Positions 7,450-17,087 of a stretch of DNA of 64,000 nucleotides are shown here, piece by piece; the first letter of the stretch is position 1, and each line of letters starts with the position of its first letter. Origin of the DNA: JAFGCL01 sp964423835 (GTDB lineage: Bacteria; Chloroflexota; Dehalococcoidia; UBA2247; RBG-13-53-26); assembly GCA_964423835.1 (NCBI GenBank), contig CAYRGJ010000011.1, forward strand, positions 1 to 64,000, in the 5' to 3' direction. Both the position numbers and the translations under genes were made by a program. The notes under the pieces are model-generated. The model saw only the letters and a list, made by a program, of their open reading frames with translations, was not told where the DNA came from and did not search any database.

Positions 7450-10400
7450 TCACTGACTCAGTTTCTCGATCGCGGCCAGCGCCTCACTGACGCCCTGGCA
7501 CTTGATAGCCTTCTCCTGCCGCTTCACGCGGAAGGTGCAGCTATCAGCCGTGTCGCCGCACTTGCCGGTGATCTTGATAACCGGCGTCTCGTCCTTCTTC
7601 TTGGCCATCTGCTTTTCTCCCTTCGTCGGTGCTGCTGTGCCTAACTCCAGCTTGCTCCAGCCAATGCCGATTTGCCCCGAAGTGCCGACCTTGCCGCTGG
7701 ACTTCCACACCTTCGAGATGCTTACATCTTCGGGCTTCCATCCCAACTGGTCGAGGGCGATCGCCGGTGTCTCGGCAGTGATGTCACGCCACTGATTGAG
7801 CGCCTTGTTGAAGAGGCGATAGGTTTTCCCCTCCACACGGTCGCCTACCCCTACCCCTTTGGCCGCTTCGTGCTGCTGCCGGATAGGGCAGTACTTCGGG
7901 TCCGCGGGCTTCTCGATAATGCAGGCGTTCCCTGTCAAGGTACACCTCTGCCAGTAGCTCGCTGACTCCCACTTGCTATGTTGGTCGTGCTGCACCAGTT
8001 CAACGAATGGACAGTCTATTTTCTGGCCCTGCCAGTATTCATTCGGTTGCACCTGAAGGCGCTTAGGTGGCAGCCGGCACATCTGCGCTTGCTCCTGAAA
8101 CATGGCCGACTGGCCACGGCAGATGTTCCCCGCTGTCTCCAGCTTCTTCTCGGCCTTCGTCAGATTGGTGCGATAGGTGGAAAGCGCGTTTGCGGCTTTC
8201 CTGAGCGTGTCCGCAGCTGTAGAGATGGCGCTGCAATAGGTGGTGCTAGAGACCTTCGGCTTCTTCTGGAAGAGGCGGCCTTGTACCATAGGCCCCGGAT
8301 CTGCCGCGACAGGATGCCGCGCCGGACTCAGCCCTGGGTAGTCTTTCAAGACCTCAGTCGGCACCGGCTTGCCCTGGCTCACCGCCAGTTCGACCTCTTG
8401 GCCGTGTATCAACGTCGCCTCGAACACGTCGAGGGCGAACGGGCCGGTGGACCGGCGCTTGGTGAAAGCCGCCAGCGTCTCGCGCCAAGGCTCTTCGGTC
8501 GCCGGCTTGACGTCCCTGGGGTCAACTTGATTGACTTGTCGGGCACCAGCATCCCCACTCTTCTGAAGCCGTAGCGTGCCCGACCAGCCGGTTGAGGCAT
8601 TGTTGATGAATCCGACCTCCCACACTTCGCCCTGATACTCAACTTTGTCTCCCACCTTTGGCATCCAAGCGCGCTCTTCCGCCTTGTCGATCACCAGCAG
8701 CCGAGCGCCCGCGCCGGTGGAGGTCGCCTGATGCGCGAAGGTGCCCGCCGGCAGTTCTTCAACGCTGGCATCCCCAGGCAGCCACTCTCTGAATCGCGTG
8801 CTCTTCGCGTCGCCGGCAAACGAGTAGTGCGGCGACATGATCGCCACTAGCCGGCCCCCAGGCTTGAGCAAAAACCATGCGTGGTGAACATGATCCATGT
8901 CCTGACCGTGATCAAACGGAGGATTCATTATGATGCGGTCGAACAACTGGCCCTCTGCCGGCTTCCATGTCAGGAAGTCAGACGCAATCGGCTCGTATCC
9001 CTTGCCCTTCAGAATATCAACAAGGGTCGGGTTGATCTCAATGACCGTCAGGGGGCACAACGGACAGGCGGCGCGGATCTCGTCGGCAATGTTGCCGCTG
9101 CCGGCGGACGGCTCCAGCACCGTGTTGCCCATCCGGATATCCGCCTGTTCGACCATGCGGTGAGCCAGCGCGTGAGGCGTGGTGAAGAATCCAGGTATCC
9201 GGAGGCCGATCAACTTCGCCTCAAGCTCGCGCTGTACCACATCTTTCGGCTTGACAATAGGCTTGCCGGCTACCAGTTCGTCGATCGCGGCCTTCACCCG
9301 CTGAAAGTCTCCGTCTGTCTTGATGCCGGCAGCCGCGAGGCGCTTGTAGCGGGCGAAGTCTTGCCGTGTCCATGGGTCCTTGTTGCCGCGCTTCTCGGAC
9401 TCCGCCAGGAGCCTAAGCGTGGCCTCCATTTCTGGCTCGGTGAGAGACACCCAATGCTCACTCGTCGATCGACGCATGGCCAACTCGACCGTCTGCCAGT
9501 CGTCATGTAGCTCGTGGGCGTACTCTGTCGGCTTGAGAATGTCCATGAGCCGATGCACGTTGATGCCCAAGTTCGGAAAGTAGCGCAGCGTCACGATATC
9601 CTCAACCTGGGCCTTGTTGCTGATCTTGGCCAGGACCTGCGGGAGCGTGCCGGCTTGTTGGCCATCGGCCAGTGCTCGGAGTGCCCGCTGTATCTTCTGG
9701 AGCCTTACCCCCTCTTCGTACATGCCATGGGCGATCCGGGCCCTCCGGCCTGTCGGCCTTTGGTCGGCGATCGCGGGGTGTAGCTGGTGCTCGATCTGAG
9801 AGTCCAGCGCGTCGGCTGACGTCCTGAGCCTCTGCGCTATCTCTGCGCTTGTCCCGCCGAGCATGGCCCTAACGGCGGTGCCGCGCACCAGTGTCTCTAG
9901 CACGAATGGCAGCAGGCCGCTTGGCGAAGGCTGAAACATTGCCGGGGCCAGTTCCGGCTCGGCCTGGGTGCGCGTGATAGCCGCGTCAAGGGCTTGGTCT
10001 TTCGTCAGGCTCACGCCGGCGATAAGCGCGCCCTGGGCCGGCGGGTTGCTTTCGATCACCACCGCCGCGTAGCTCTTCAGCAGCAGGCCGATCTTTTTGC
10101 CGGATCTCGCTCGCTCGTCGATGAGCTTCAGCAGGCGCTCTTGGAAGGGGTTAAGCCGGCGCTCGAACATCTGCGCTTGGGCGAGATAGTTGGCGACCGT
10201 CATTCCGGGCGTTTTCTTGATCTCTGCGAACGTGCTCACCGCAGCCGCGATATCCTCACCCACCATTAGGGCGGGGTCCCGGTCGTTATTGCGGCACATC
10301 GCCTCAGACTTGGCCAGCTTGCCAAGCGCCTGCGCGATGCCGTTGAACACGTTGCGGACTGACGGCTCGGTGGACTCAAAGAACTTCTCGGCGAGCTTCA

Positions 10401-13400
10401 GGCCGGAATCGCCAGGGAAGGCATTGACGAAGAGCGCCATGACCATGCGCCGGATGCCGTCTTGATTGAGTTGGCCCTTGGCGTCAGTGATCTGTGCTCG
10501 TTGGTTTGCCGGTATGGTGGCCAGGAATGCGCTGACAAACTGGCCATTCGCCAGGGACCTCAGAGCGTCCTCGATGCCCTGGTCCTCGCCCACCCACAGC
10601 TGCTGCACCATCTCAAGGGTCAAGTGAGAAGCGTCGGCTCTCGCGACCTCAATAGCCGAAGGCGCCAGGGTTGTTGACGCATTCGCCTCTTCGACGAACT
10701 GCCGGCGGGGAACGTCAGTCAAACGGACTCGCACCAGCACCGGCGCCTTCATGGTTTGCGCCTCTTCCGGCGAAACGCCGGAGACCGACGCTCTGGCTAT
10801 CAACTCGTCGCGGTATCTCGCGTAGGCTTCCGGGAACTGAGCCACGGCAAGCTGTATGGCCATGATCCGGCCGTTACCGGACTCCACCACGTTGTCAGGC
10901 CCGACGATCGGCGCGCCTCGGTCGATCGAGTGGAAATCGGACAGCAGCGCGTCGGGGTCAAGGTTCTTGGCGATGTTCATTACCTGCGCTCGGTTCGCCT
11001 GTCGCCCGCGGAGCCGCGGCTGAAGCTCCGGAGGATAGTTCGGCGTCGGCTCAAACGTGATCGGGTCGTGAGACGCCAGCAGGTCAGCCGCCTCTACGAG
11101 CTTGTTCTGAAACTCGTATCGCGTCAGGGTCGTGCTGCCTATCGCGAATGTGATGGCACTCGGAGGCGGAGCGTGCGTCGCCTCGATCTTTTTCAAGACC
11201 TCTTCGATCGACTTCGAAAGGCCGCCGATGCTGCTCACCGCCTCGACGCTCTCAGAGGCTTTGACCTTCAGCGTGCAGCTTTCTTTGCCGTTGCACTTGC
11301 CTGAGATGGTCACCGCCGGCTGCTGGCACATGCGCGCCTCATGCCGCATGTCGCCCTGAAGTATCCGCAGATCGTCGTCGGTAACGACCTCCATCGGGTT
11401 GTCCTTCGATTCGGGGTCATACTGCTGGAGACCGGCGAGCACCGGATGCCGCATGAAGTCGTCAAGCAAGGCATTCGAGATTGACGTAGTGCGCGCTTCG
11501 TCTTGCCTCTTACCGTCTACCGCCTGGGCGATGATGAACTCCTTATCAGCCAGGAGCTTCAACATGCGCTCGTCGATCGTGCCGCGGGCCAGGACGTTGA
11601 CGATCTCAACAGTCTTGGTCTGCCCTATGCGATGTGCCCTATCCTCAGCCTGTAGCTTCGCGCCAGGGGTCCACGGCAGATCGAGGAAACAGACACGGCT
11701 CGCTGCTGTCAACGTGATGCCGACGCCGGCAGCGCCGATGGTGCCCAGGAAATGACACGGCTCGATCGCCTTCTGGAACTTGTCAACGTACTCCTGCCGC
11801 GTGGCCTTGGGCACCGATCCGTCATAGATCACCGCGTCGCCGCTGCATTGCTCCAGCAGTTCAAGCGGTTCGGTGAAGCTGGAGAAGATTATCACCTTGC
11901 CCGTACCCTGATAGCACGGCTTGAGCCAGTCGCACACCGGCGCGACCTTGCCGATCGCGGCCAACTGCCTCAGGGCATTCATGCGCGTGATCGTCTCGGC
12001 GCGGGCCGCACTCTGCGCCGCGGCATCGCCGGCATTCGACCGGAGCCATGAGAGGAAATCCCTCTCAGCCCTGGCATACTCGGCAGCGTTGGAGATGGGC
12101 ACAAACATCGGCGTGTGGATCTTCGGCGGGAGATTCTTCAGCACGTCCTTTTTCAGCCGGCGAAGCATGATGTCCTGCAGCGACTGGTGCAACTGGTGGA
12201 GATTCCGAGCGCCGGTGAATACCAGCCGGTTCCGGACATACTTGTGTTCGGTGTACTGCTTCAGAAAGTCTTGGAACTCATTGCGGTGCTTGACGCCCAG
12301 GAATACGAGCAGCGCGAACAACTCGATAGGCCGGTTGAGGATCGGCGTGCCGGTGACCGCCAGCCGGTTTGGGATAGGCCGGTCAAACTCCGCCGGCTGC
12401 AGAGGCTCGACGAGGTCCAGCAGGTTTTTCGTCCGCTGCGCGTCAAGGTTCTTGACCATGTGCGCCTCGTCGATAATGACGCACTTGAATCCGGCCTGCC
12501 GCAACTGCTTCATGTAGTGGTCAAGCATCCCGTAGGTCAAGATAGTCCAGTCCGGAAGAGGGCGGGGGATGGTCGTCTTGCCCTCCAGCACAACGGCTGT
12601 GTCGCCGGTGCGCCACATCGTCGTAATCTCGCGGTGCCAGTTCCACAGGAGAGCCGCCGGCACGACCACCAGGGCCGGCAGCCGGTCCGCGCCCCAATGA
12701 ATCGCCTGGGGGGTCTTGCCCAGGCCCATCTCGTCGGCCAGGAGCGCACGGCTCTTGTTCCTCAGCCATTCGACCCCCTCTTTCTGGAACGGGAATAGCT
12801 CAAACTTCTTGGCCGGGACCGGCGGCGGAGTCGGTGCCGGCGCGTCCGCCACCTTGCTCGGGGCCACTTGGCCGATAGGCGGCTGGACGGCCACTGACAG
12901 ATCCTCGGTGAACATCGGCAACTGGTTTTTGACCGCCTCTTGCCACTGAGCCTTAGTCATGCCGCGGGGCTGCTCCATGCCCACCACTTCAAAGCGGAAG
13001 GCTTTGAGTGCGGCCAGCCTCTCAAAACGGCCTTCGTCAGACAGATATGGCGATCTGACAACCGCCTCGATCATGCGCCGGCGCTGCTCCGGTGACAGCT
13101 TGTCAATGTTGGCCTCGTATTCCGGCTTGAGTACGTCAGACTGTATTTCGACGTCAGCCCACAGGCCGTCGGTATCGACGACAAAGCACCGATCGCCTCG
13201 TCTCACCACCTTGTCAGTGCCTGGGCGGAAGTCACTGATGGCCTCCGCCGGCAGTAGCGCCTTGCCTCTGCCCTTCAGGAGTGTGGCCTTGTCCTGCATC
13301 CCATGAAAGTGCTGCTGAGGCGTGCCACAGGCACAGTCGCCTGTTGCTTCCGCAGCGTTGTGCAGTAAGAAGGTCTCCAGGTCGTCAACTACCTTCTCCA

Positions 13401-14196
13401 AGTTTGGCCGGTAGCTCGGCATGTAGACCGCGATCTTCTTGGTTTTCTGCCGCATCATCTCGTCCCGCGCCTCGTCGATGATCTTCAAACCCTGTTGGCG
13501 GAAGCGCCGAAGGGCAGCGCCAACGTCGCTGTTGTCATCAATGACAATGAGCGTGCGGAGGATAGTCTGCGGCAGGAAATCAAACATATCACGGAGACGC
13601 CCTGGCGCATCTTCGTGCATCGACTTGACCGCTTGACGCAGGCGCTCGATCTCAATAAAGACGTCGACATGGCGGGCGAGGACACCAGCGCAGCCACTGA
13701 CACCGACGCTGCACATCTTCGCCTTCGGCTTCGGCCCGAGAATGGCCTTGGCGAGCCGGTGCCAGCCGTCTTGTTTCAGGTCGGCTTTCCCCTGCTTCAA
13801 CTCACAGGCCAGCGTCTCGAACTTCTTGCGCCAGTTGCGCGCCCATGTGTCGATCGGCCACTTGTAATGCGGCTTCTCCCCGCACAGGCTTTTCTCTTCT
13901 TCTTCGCGCAACTCCTGGGCCTCGGTCCCTAGCTGCGCCAACTCTTCGGCGCGGGTGTCGCTCGTCTCGATCGGTATGGTTTCCTGGGCCAGCGCCTCGA
14001 TCGTCAACAGGTGCTTGCGGACGCACTTCTCGCCCTCTGTCTTACAGGGGCACGTCGGGTCTGAGATGTGCCCCTGCAGCAACAGAAGCTCTTTACAGAT
14101 TTGGTCGCGTTGCCATCGGAGTATCGGCTTTATTGTGGCGGTCACCATGTCTCCGGTCTCCTTTGTAGCGTTTTCGCCTTGTCCGCAATGGGGCAT
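7450..14196 (-). CDS. Giant polyvalent protein: SNF2 helicase + ParB/DdrB-like + N6-adenine methylase
   Basis: 2,248 residues. Approximate domains: a Cys-bearing helical N-terminus; SNF2 helicase with Walker A DEMGLGKT (~485), IIDEAH (~575) and motif VI AEDRAHRIGQTK (~858); a ParB/DdrB-like domain with VESGNGRIMAIQLA (~1105); and a Rossmann methylase with VLEPSAGSGN (~1699) and NPPF (~1764), the adenine-N6 signature. Such polyvalent proteins are known from phages and conjugative elements, where they travel with or protect incoming DNA. A roughly 45-residue module with ITGKC/ISGKC...SCT occurs twice, after the helicase half (~962) and at the extreme C-terminus, as if two proteins had fused. 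Starts at residues 1 and 17 both have ribosome sites. Confidence 0.85.
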   Translation of the reverse strand: MPHCGQGENATKETGDMVTATIKPILRWQRDQICKELLLLQGHISDPTCPCKTEGEKCVRKHLLTIEALAQETIPIETSDTRAEELAQLGTEAQELREEEEKSLCGEKPHYKWPIDTWARNWRKKFETLACELKQGKADLKQDGWHRLAKAILGPKPKAKMCSVGVSGCAGVLARHVDVFIEIERLRQAVKSMHEDAPGRLRDMFDFLPQTILRTLIVIDDNSDVGAALRRFRQQGLKIIDEARDEMMRQKTKKIAVYMPSYRPNLEKVVDDLETFLLHNAAEATGDCACGTPQQHFHGMQDKATLLKGRGKALLPAEAISDFRPGTDKVVRRGDRCFVVDTDGLWADVEIQSDVLKPEYEANIDKLSPEQRRRMIEAVVRSPYLSDEGRFERLAALKAFRFEVVGMEQPRGMTKAQWQEAVKNQLPMFTEDLSVAVQPPIGQVAPSKVADAPAPTPPPVPAKKFELFPFQKEGVEWLRNKSRALLADEMGLGKTPQAIHWGADRLPALVVVPAALLWNWHREITTMWRTGDTAVVLEGKTTIPRPLPDWTILTYGMLDHYMKQLRQAGFKCVIIDEAHMVKNLDAQRTKNLLDLVEPLQPAEFDRPIPNRLAVTGTPILNRPIELFALLVFLGVKHRNEFQDFLKQYTEHKYVRNRLVFTGARNLHQLHQSLQDIMLRRLKKDVLKNLPPKIHTPMFVPISNAAEYARAERDFLSWLRSNAGDAAAQSAARAETITRMNALRQLAAIGKVAPVCDWLKPCYQGTGKVIIFSSFTEPLELLEQCSGDAVIYDGSVPKATRQEYVDKFQKAIEPCHFLGTIGAAGVGITLTAASRVCFLDLPWTPGAKLQAEDRAHRIGQTKTVEIVNVLARGTIDERMLKLLADKEFIIAQAVDGKRQDEARTTSISNALLDDFMRHPVLAGLQQYDPESKDNPMEVVTDDDLRILQGDMRHEARMCQQPAVTISGKCNGKESCTLKVKASESVEAVSSIGGLSKSIEEVLKKIEATHAPPPSAITFAIGSTTLTRYEFQNKLVEAADLLASHDPITFEPTPNYPPELQPRLRGRQANRAQVMNIAKNLDPDALLSDFHSIDRGAPIVGPDNVVESGNGRIMAIQLAVAQFPEAYARYRDELIARASVSGVSPEEAQTMKAPVLVRVRLTDVPRRQFVEEANASTTLAPSAIEVARADASHLTLEMVQQLWVGEDQGIEDALRSLANGQFVSAFLATIPANQRAQITDAKGQLNQDGIRRMVMALFVNAFPGDSGLKLAEKFFESTEPSVRNVFNGIAQALGKLAKSEAMCRNNDRDPALMVGEDIAAAVSTFAEIKKTPGMTVANYLAQAQMFERRLNPFQERLLKLIDERARSGKKIGLLLKSYAAVVIESNPPAQGALIAGVSLTKDQALDAAITRTQAEPELAPAMFQPSPSGLLPFVLETLVRGTAVRAMLGGTSAEIAQRLRTSADALDSQIEHQLHPAIADQRPTGRRARIAHGMYEEGVRLQKIQRALRALADGQQAGTLPQVLAKISNKAQVEDIVTLRYFPNLGINVHRLMDILKPTEYAHELHDDWQTVELAMRRSTSEHWVSLTEPEMEATLRLLAESEKRGNKDPWTRQDFARYKRLAAAGIKTDGDFQRVKAAIDELVAGKPIVKPKDVVQRELEAKLIGLRIPGFFTTPHALAHRMVEQADIRMGNTVLEPSAGSGNIADEIRAACPLCPLTVIEINPTLVDILKGKGYEPIASDFLTWKPAEGQLFDRIIMNPPFDHGQDMDHVHHAWFLLKPGGRLVAIMSPHYSFAGDAKSTRFREWLPGDASVEELPAGTFAHQATSTGAGARLLVIDKAEERAWMPKVGDKVEYQGEVWEVGFINNASTGWSGTLRLQKSGDAGARQVNQVDPRDVKPATEEPWRETLAAFTKRRSTGPFALDVFEATLIHGQEVELAVSQGKPVPTEVLKDYPGLSPARHPVAADPGPMVQGRLFQKKPKVSSTTYCSAISTAADTLRKAANALSTYRTNLTKAEKKLETAGNICRGQSAMFQEQAQMCRLPPKRLQVQPNEYWQGQKIDCPFVELVQHDQHSKWESASYWQRCTLTGNACIIEKPADPKYCPIRQQHEAAKGVGVGDRVEGKTYRLFNKALNQWRDITAETPAIALDQLGWKPEDVSISKVWKSSGKVGTSGQIGIGWSKLELGTAAPTKGEKQMAKKKDETPVIKITGKCGDTADSCTFRVKRQEKAIKCQGVSEALAAIEKLSQ

Positions 14197-14288
14197 ACTG
14201 CCGGCTCCTGCTGCTGGTGAAGGGGTCTTTGCCCTGGGTCAACAGCCGGACACTTCGGCACAGATCATTAACTCCGGTCTCAATCGCC

Positions 14289-15119
14289 CTATCCTGTCTG
14301 CCCTGGTGCTGCGGGCGGCCACTTCGGCTGCGTCAACGGTTGCATCGTCTCGATCAGGTGCTCGCTGCCCTTCGCCGCGTCCTGTGGGCTGATCCCGGAG
14401 CGCGACGCTGCGGTGAACATCGTCGTAGCCATGTTCATGCCGGCGAGAATGTTCGGCATGGGGTTGAATGCGTCGGCTATCGTCTTGAGCATGGTGATCT
14501 GCTGCATGAGGTCACCGCCTGCCGGCTTGTTACCACCGGCGATCGCCTGAAGGAACACAGGCAGGAGTTGCTCAAGCATGGCATTGCGGCCTGGGCCCGC
14601 GCCTGCAGGGGCCATCATCGCGGTCGGCGGAGGATCTTCAGGTGCCACAGCCGCCGGCTGCGCGCCGTTGCCGGCTGCCCTGGCCTGGGCCTCAGCAATG
14701 AGTTGATCGAAGTGTGCCGTCACGCTGCCCTGCACCAGCTTGGGCATTTCGTTGAAGTTCTTGAGCACGCTCGCCTGAAAGCCGGATAGCTCTGCGGTCA
14801 GGTTCTGTATCTGTTCCTGCTGACCGGCGACCATGGCTCTCTGTTCTTCGATGTGCCGAAGCAGCGAGCTTATGGCCTGACCTACGGCCGGATCGCCCAG
14901 GGGGTCCGCGGGGCGGCTGTCCTCAGCTTCGGGCTGCGGCGGGTCAAGGCCAAAGTCGCCAGGGTCAACGCCAGGGCCAGCGTAGGCGACTGACGGCGCA
15001 AAGGTGCCTATGCCGTACACGTTTGGGTCAAGATCAGGATGCGAGATAGCGAAGTGCGCCGCCATGCGCGACTTCTTCTTGCCACACGCCGGACAAAGCG
15101 ACTTCTCTTCGCGGCTCAT
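14289..15119 (-). CDS. Zinc-ribbon plus coiled-coil provirus protein
   Basis: The ATG at 15119 overlaps the TGA of the upstream 42-residue gene (ATGA), giving 276 residues. The N-terminus has a C-x2-C and two His (CPACGKKKSRMAAHF...H), a single zinc finger. Residues 85-140 are helical and Gln/Leu-rich, probably a coiled coil; the rest is Pro/Ala-linker plus a helical C-terminus with many Met. Directly upstream of the giant polyvalent gene, so it may be its partner. No family recognised. Confidence 0.6.
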   Translation of the reverse strand: MSREEKSLCPACGKKKSRMAAHFAISHPDLDPNVYGIGTFAPSVAYAGPGVDPGDFGLDPPQPEAEDSRPADPLGDPAVGQAISSLLRHIEEQRAMVAGQQEQIQNLTAELSGFQASVLKNFNEMPKLVQGSVTAHFDQLIAEAQARAAGNGAQPAAVAPEDPPPTAMMAPAGAGPGRNAMLEQLLPVFLQAIAGGNKPAGGDLMQQITMLKTIADAFNPMPNILAGMNMATTMFTAASRSGISPQDAAKGSEHLIETMQPLTQPKWPPAAPGQTG

Positions 15120-15244
15120 TTCCGAGCCTCCGGGGTGTTGGCGACAAGGTAACACAGGACATCGCACAGCAGGCCGAAGAAGGAGAGGCTGAAGCCGGTC
15201 GCCTTGGCAGCCCTGAGATTGGCGATTAGCTGCTGCTGCGTCAT
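15116..15244 (-). CDS. 42-residue single-span membrane peptide
   Basis: Both ends are coupled: ATG at 15244 overlaps the upstream TGA, and its TGA at 15116 overlaps the next ATG. The product has a hydrophobic helix (FSLSFFGLLCDVLCYLVA, residues 17-34) and a basic N-terminus. The double overlap makes it likely to be a true gene. It might be a small membrane regulator or lysis accessory, but nothing specific supports either. Confidence 0.55.
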   Translation of the reverse strand: MTQQQLIANLRAAKATGFSLSFFGLLCDVLCYLVANTPEARK

Positions 15245-15630
15245 GGCCGCGCCTTCCTCGATAGGCCCGGGGTGAGGTCGATCGTGGGTGGCGGCCAGAG
15301 CTTGTGTTGCTTGGCCAGATCCTTTACCTGATCCAGCGACAGGCCGGTGACCGCACTGTTGCGGATCTCGGCAACAAAGGCGTCGAGTGTGGGTCGGCAG
15401 TTGGGACAGCTTTCGAGCGTCCGCAGCATGTCCGGGGCCTGCAGGTGGTTCTCTCCGCTCTGCCACTTTTCGAGATCAGCACGGACGGCCTCAAGGGATC
15501 GCTCTAAGTCGGGGTTGTCCTTGATCGTCTCTTTGATGATCTCTTTGGGCGGTGGATCTGTGACTTCGACCTCGACCGGATGGCTGACCTTGCAGGTGGG
15601 GCAATAGGCGTCGATCTTACGCAATGACAT
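15241..15630 (-). CDS. Zinc-binding provirus protein with two C-x2-C pairs
   Basis: A 129-residue protein with CPTC at residues 10-13 and CPNC near residue 75, probably forming one or two zinc ribbons around an acidic helical middle (LERSLEAVRADLEKW). Its ATG lies inside the end of the upstream ribbon-helix-helix gene (14-nt overlap). Role unknown; a nucleic-acid or protein adaptor is plausible. Confidence 0.6.
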   Translation of the reverse strand: MSLRKIDAYCPTCKVSHPVEVEVTDPPPKEIIKETIKDNPDLERSLEAVRADLEKWQSGENHLQAPDMLRTLESCPNCRPTLDAFVAEIRNSAVTGLSLDQVKDLAKQHKLWPPPTIDLTPGLSRKARP

Positions 15631-15841
15631 GATATCTTGGCACCTCCCTTTCGTTTGGCGTTTCTTGCGCGGGCGTGGCGGGAGGTGGCGGGGGAGTGGT
15701 TTGCTGGTGGGCGAAATAGCTGTCGATGATATGCCTGACGGTAGCTGACTTGCTATCGAGTCCCAGGCGGTGTTGTTCCTGTTCGACCTTGCCCCGGTAA
15801 TTCTTCGGCAGGCCGATATTTGAAGAGCTGCCCATGTCCAC
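15617..15841 (-). CDS. Ribbon-helix-helix-like small protein
   Basis: A 74-residue protein. Residues 8-45 (KNYRGKVEQEQHRLGLDS then TVRHIIDSYF) have the beta-strand/helix/helix rhythm of Arc/CopG-type DNA-binding proteins; the tail is Pro/Thr-rich. GTG at 15841 or ATG at 15835 could be the start. A TTGACA box on the minus strand upstream (about 15,868) hints at a separate promoter for this and the following genes. Confidence 0.5.
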   Translation of the reverse strand: MDMGSSSNIGLPKNYRGKVEQEQHRLGLDSKSATVRHIIDSYFAHQQTTPPPPPATPAQETPNEREVPRYHVIA

Positions 15842-15979
15842 GGTTATGCATATCGAGGTTGCTTTCTGTCAATAGTTAAGCGTCGATGCCGGGGCCGGCC
15901 AATCCAAAAGCAAAGGGGGAGCGCAGGCGGTTCACGCCGAGTTTCACGACGCCCTGACCCTGCTCGTGACCTCCAGCCG

Positions 15980-16204
15980 TCACTTTCTGTTGCTCCCCCT
16001 CTCAATATCCAGCGGACACTCCAGGCACCGGACGTGTAGTGGATAGCCGGTAGAGGCAATGCGGTTGACCATGTGGCCGCATTCGAGATGCAGCACCATT
16101 CTGGAGTTGCGATATGCCGAGTGCTTTGGTGTGTTGTATTCTCGCTTGACGACTTTGCGCCAGGGCTGGTCGCTATGCCGTTGTGGCCTCGGTATGTATG
16201 TCAC
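15980..16204 (-). CDS. Small zinc-finger-like protein
   Basis: The GTG at 16204 overlaps the TGA of the DnaD-like gene (GTGA). The 74-residue, basic product carries LECGHMV and VRCLECP, i.e. C-x2-H and C-x2-C pairs about 15 residues apart, a likely zinc finger. The coupling to the replication gene suggests a role in replication or its control. The 140 nt that follow hold no gene. Confidence 0.6.
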   Translation of the reverse strand: MTYIPRPQRHSDQPWRKVVKREYNTPKHSAYRNSRMVLHLECGHMVNRIASTGYPLHVRCLECPLDIERGSNRK

Positions 16205-16974
16205 CGCTTACCCTCTCTTTCCCAACGGCGCAGGATCGCCGCTGCGTACTTCCATGTGAGCTTGTTGTTGTCGCACGCCTCTTTGACGGCTGCTCGTATC
16301 CATTCAGGCGTGTAGCGCAGGCACGCATTCCGGGCTTCTACCTTGTCCGCATCCGAGAGGCGTAAGTTGTCCTCAATGAGCCGGTAGACTTCCAGAGTGG
16401 GGCCAGCCAACTCGCCGTCAGGCGACAGTAGGTTACTTCTACTATCAACTTCTCTTCTTCTTGTTGCTTTACTACTAGGTCTAACGTTAGATGGAGACGG
16501 AGATGGAGACGGAGACGGAGACGGAGACGGGGCATTGCCCAAATGGCGTTTTTCGATGCTCGGAGCAGCCTTTTTGATGCTCGGAGCATTTTCCCCTCGT
16601 CGTTTTGACCATTTGGCCAAGGCGGCAGTTTTGGCATGGGCGCTGCGGGCCGGTGCCCCAATTACCCAACCCTGATGATCTTCCCAATCGTGCATACGGT
16701 ACACACCGCCTACACACTCAAGGAACGCCGGTTTGCCGTTGTCTCCCATGAGCGCGTCTATCAGGTCGCGGGGGTCCTTCTCCTCTGGCCAGCCGGCAGC
16801 CTCCGCGATGTCTATGTCGTCCCACCCGGTCAAGATGCCAGTTGGCCGGCGAACAGTGACGCTTGCCCAAAGACTCAGCAGCATGTTGGTCGCGCCGAGG
16901 CCGAGCTTGCGAATCAGCCTTTTGTGCTTCGGGTGATTGGGGAAGTCGATCGAAACCCTGAAATCGCTTACCAC
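16201..16974 (-). CDS. Phage replication initiator / DnaD-like helicase-loading protein
   Basis: A 257-residue protein (GTG start with GAGGT upstream). Residues 1-120 resemble the winged-helix N-terminus of phage replisome organisers, including the HDWEDHQGW motif. A low-complexity (Pro-Ser)n linker encoded by a hexanucleotide repeat (about 16,495-16,532) follows. The C-terminus (residues 190-257, ending KYAAAILRRWEREGKR) matches the DnaD/DnaB-II type helical domain. It would bind the origin and load the host helicase. The linker length is probably variable because of the repeat. Confidence 0.75.
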   Translation of the reverse strand: MVSDFRVSIDFPNHPKHKRLIRKLGLGATNMLLSLWASVTVRRPTGILTGWDDIDIAEAAGWPEEKDPRDLIDALMGDNGKPAFLECVGGVYRMHDWEDHQGWVIGAPARSAHAKTAALAKWSKRRGENAPSIKKAAPSIEKRHLGNAPSPSPSPSPSPSPSNVRPSSKATRRREVDSRSNLLSPDGELAGPTLEVYRLIEDNLRLSDADKVEARNACLRYTPEWIRAAVKEACDNNKLTWKYAAAILRRWEREGKR

Positions 16975-17001
16975 GTCACTCTACCTCACCCCTTTTGGTG
17001 A

Positions 17002-17069
17002 GAGGGAGCCGGAACCGGCGGCAGCCGGCGGAAAGGCCAGGGGTGTCGAGTCCCTGCCGGCTCCCCCTC
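17002..17069 (-). promoter_or_regulatory. Imperfect stem-loop in the gap before the DnaD-like gene
   Basis: GAGGG-AGCCGG at 17,002-17,012 can pair with CCGGCT-CCCCCTC at 17,057-17,069 in the 113-nt gap between the WalJ-like and DnaD-like genes. It has no T-tract, so it may be a leader or attenuator structure rather than a terminator. Confidence 0.35.
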
Positions 17070-17087
17070 GCGAGCTATGTCCTTCGT

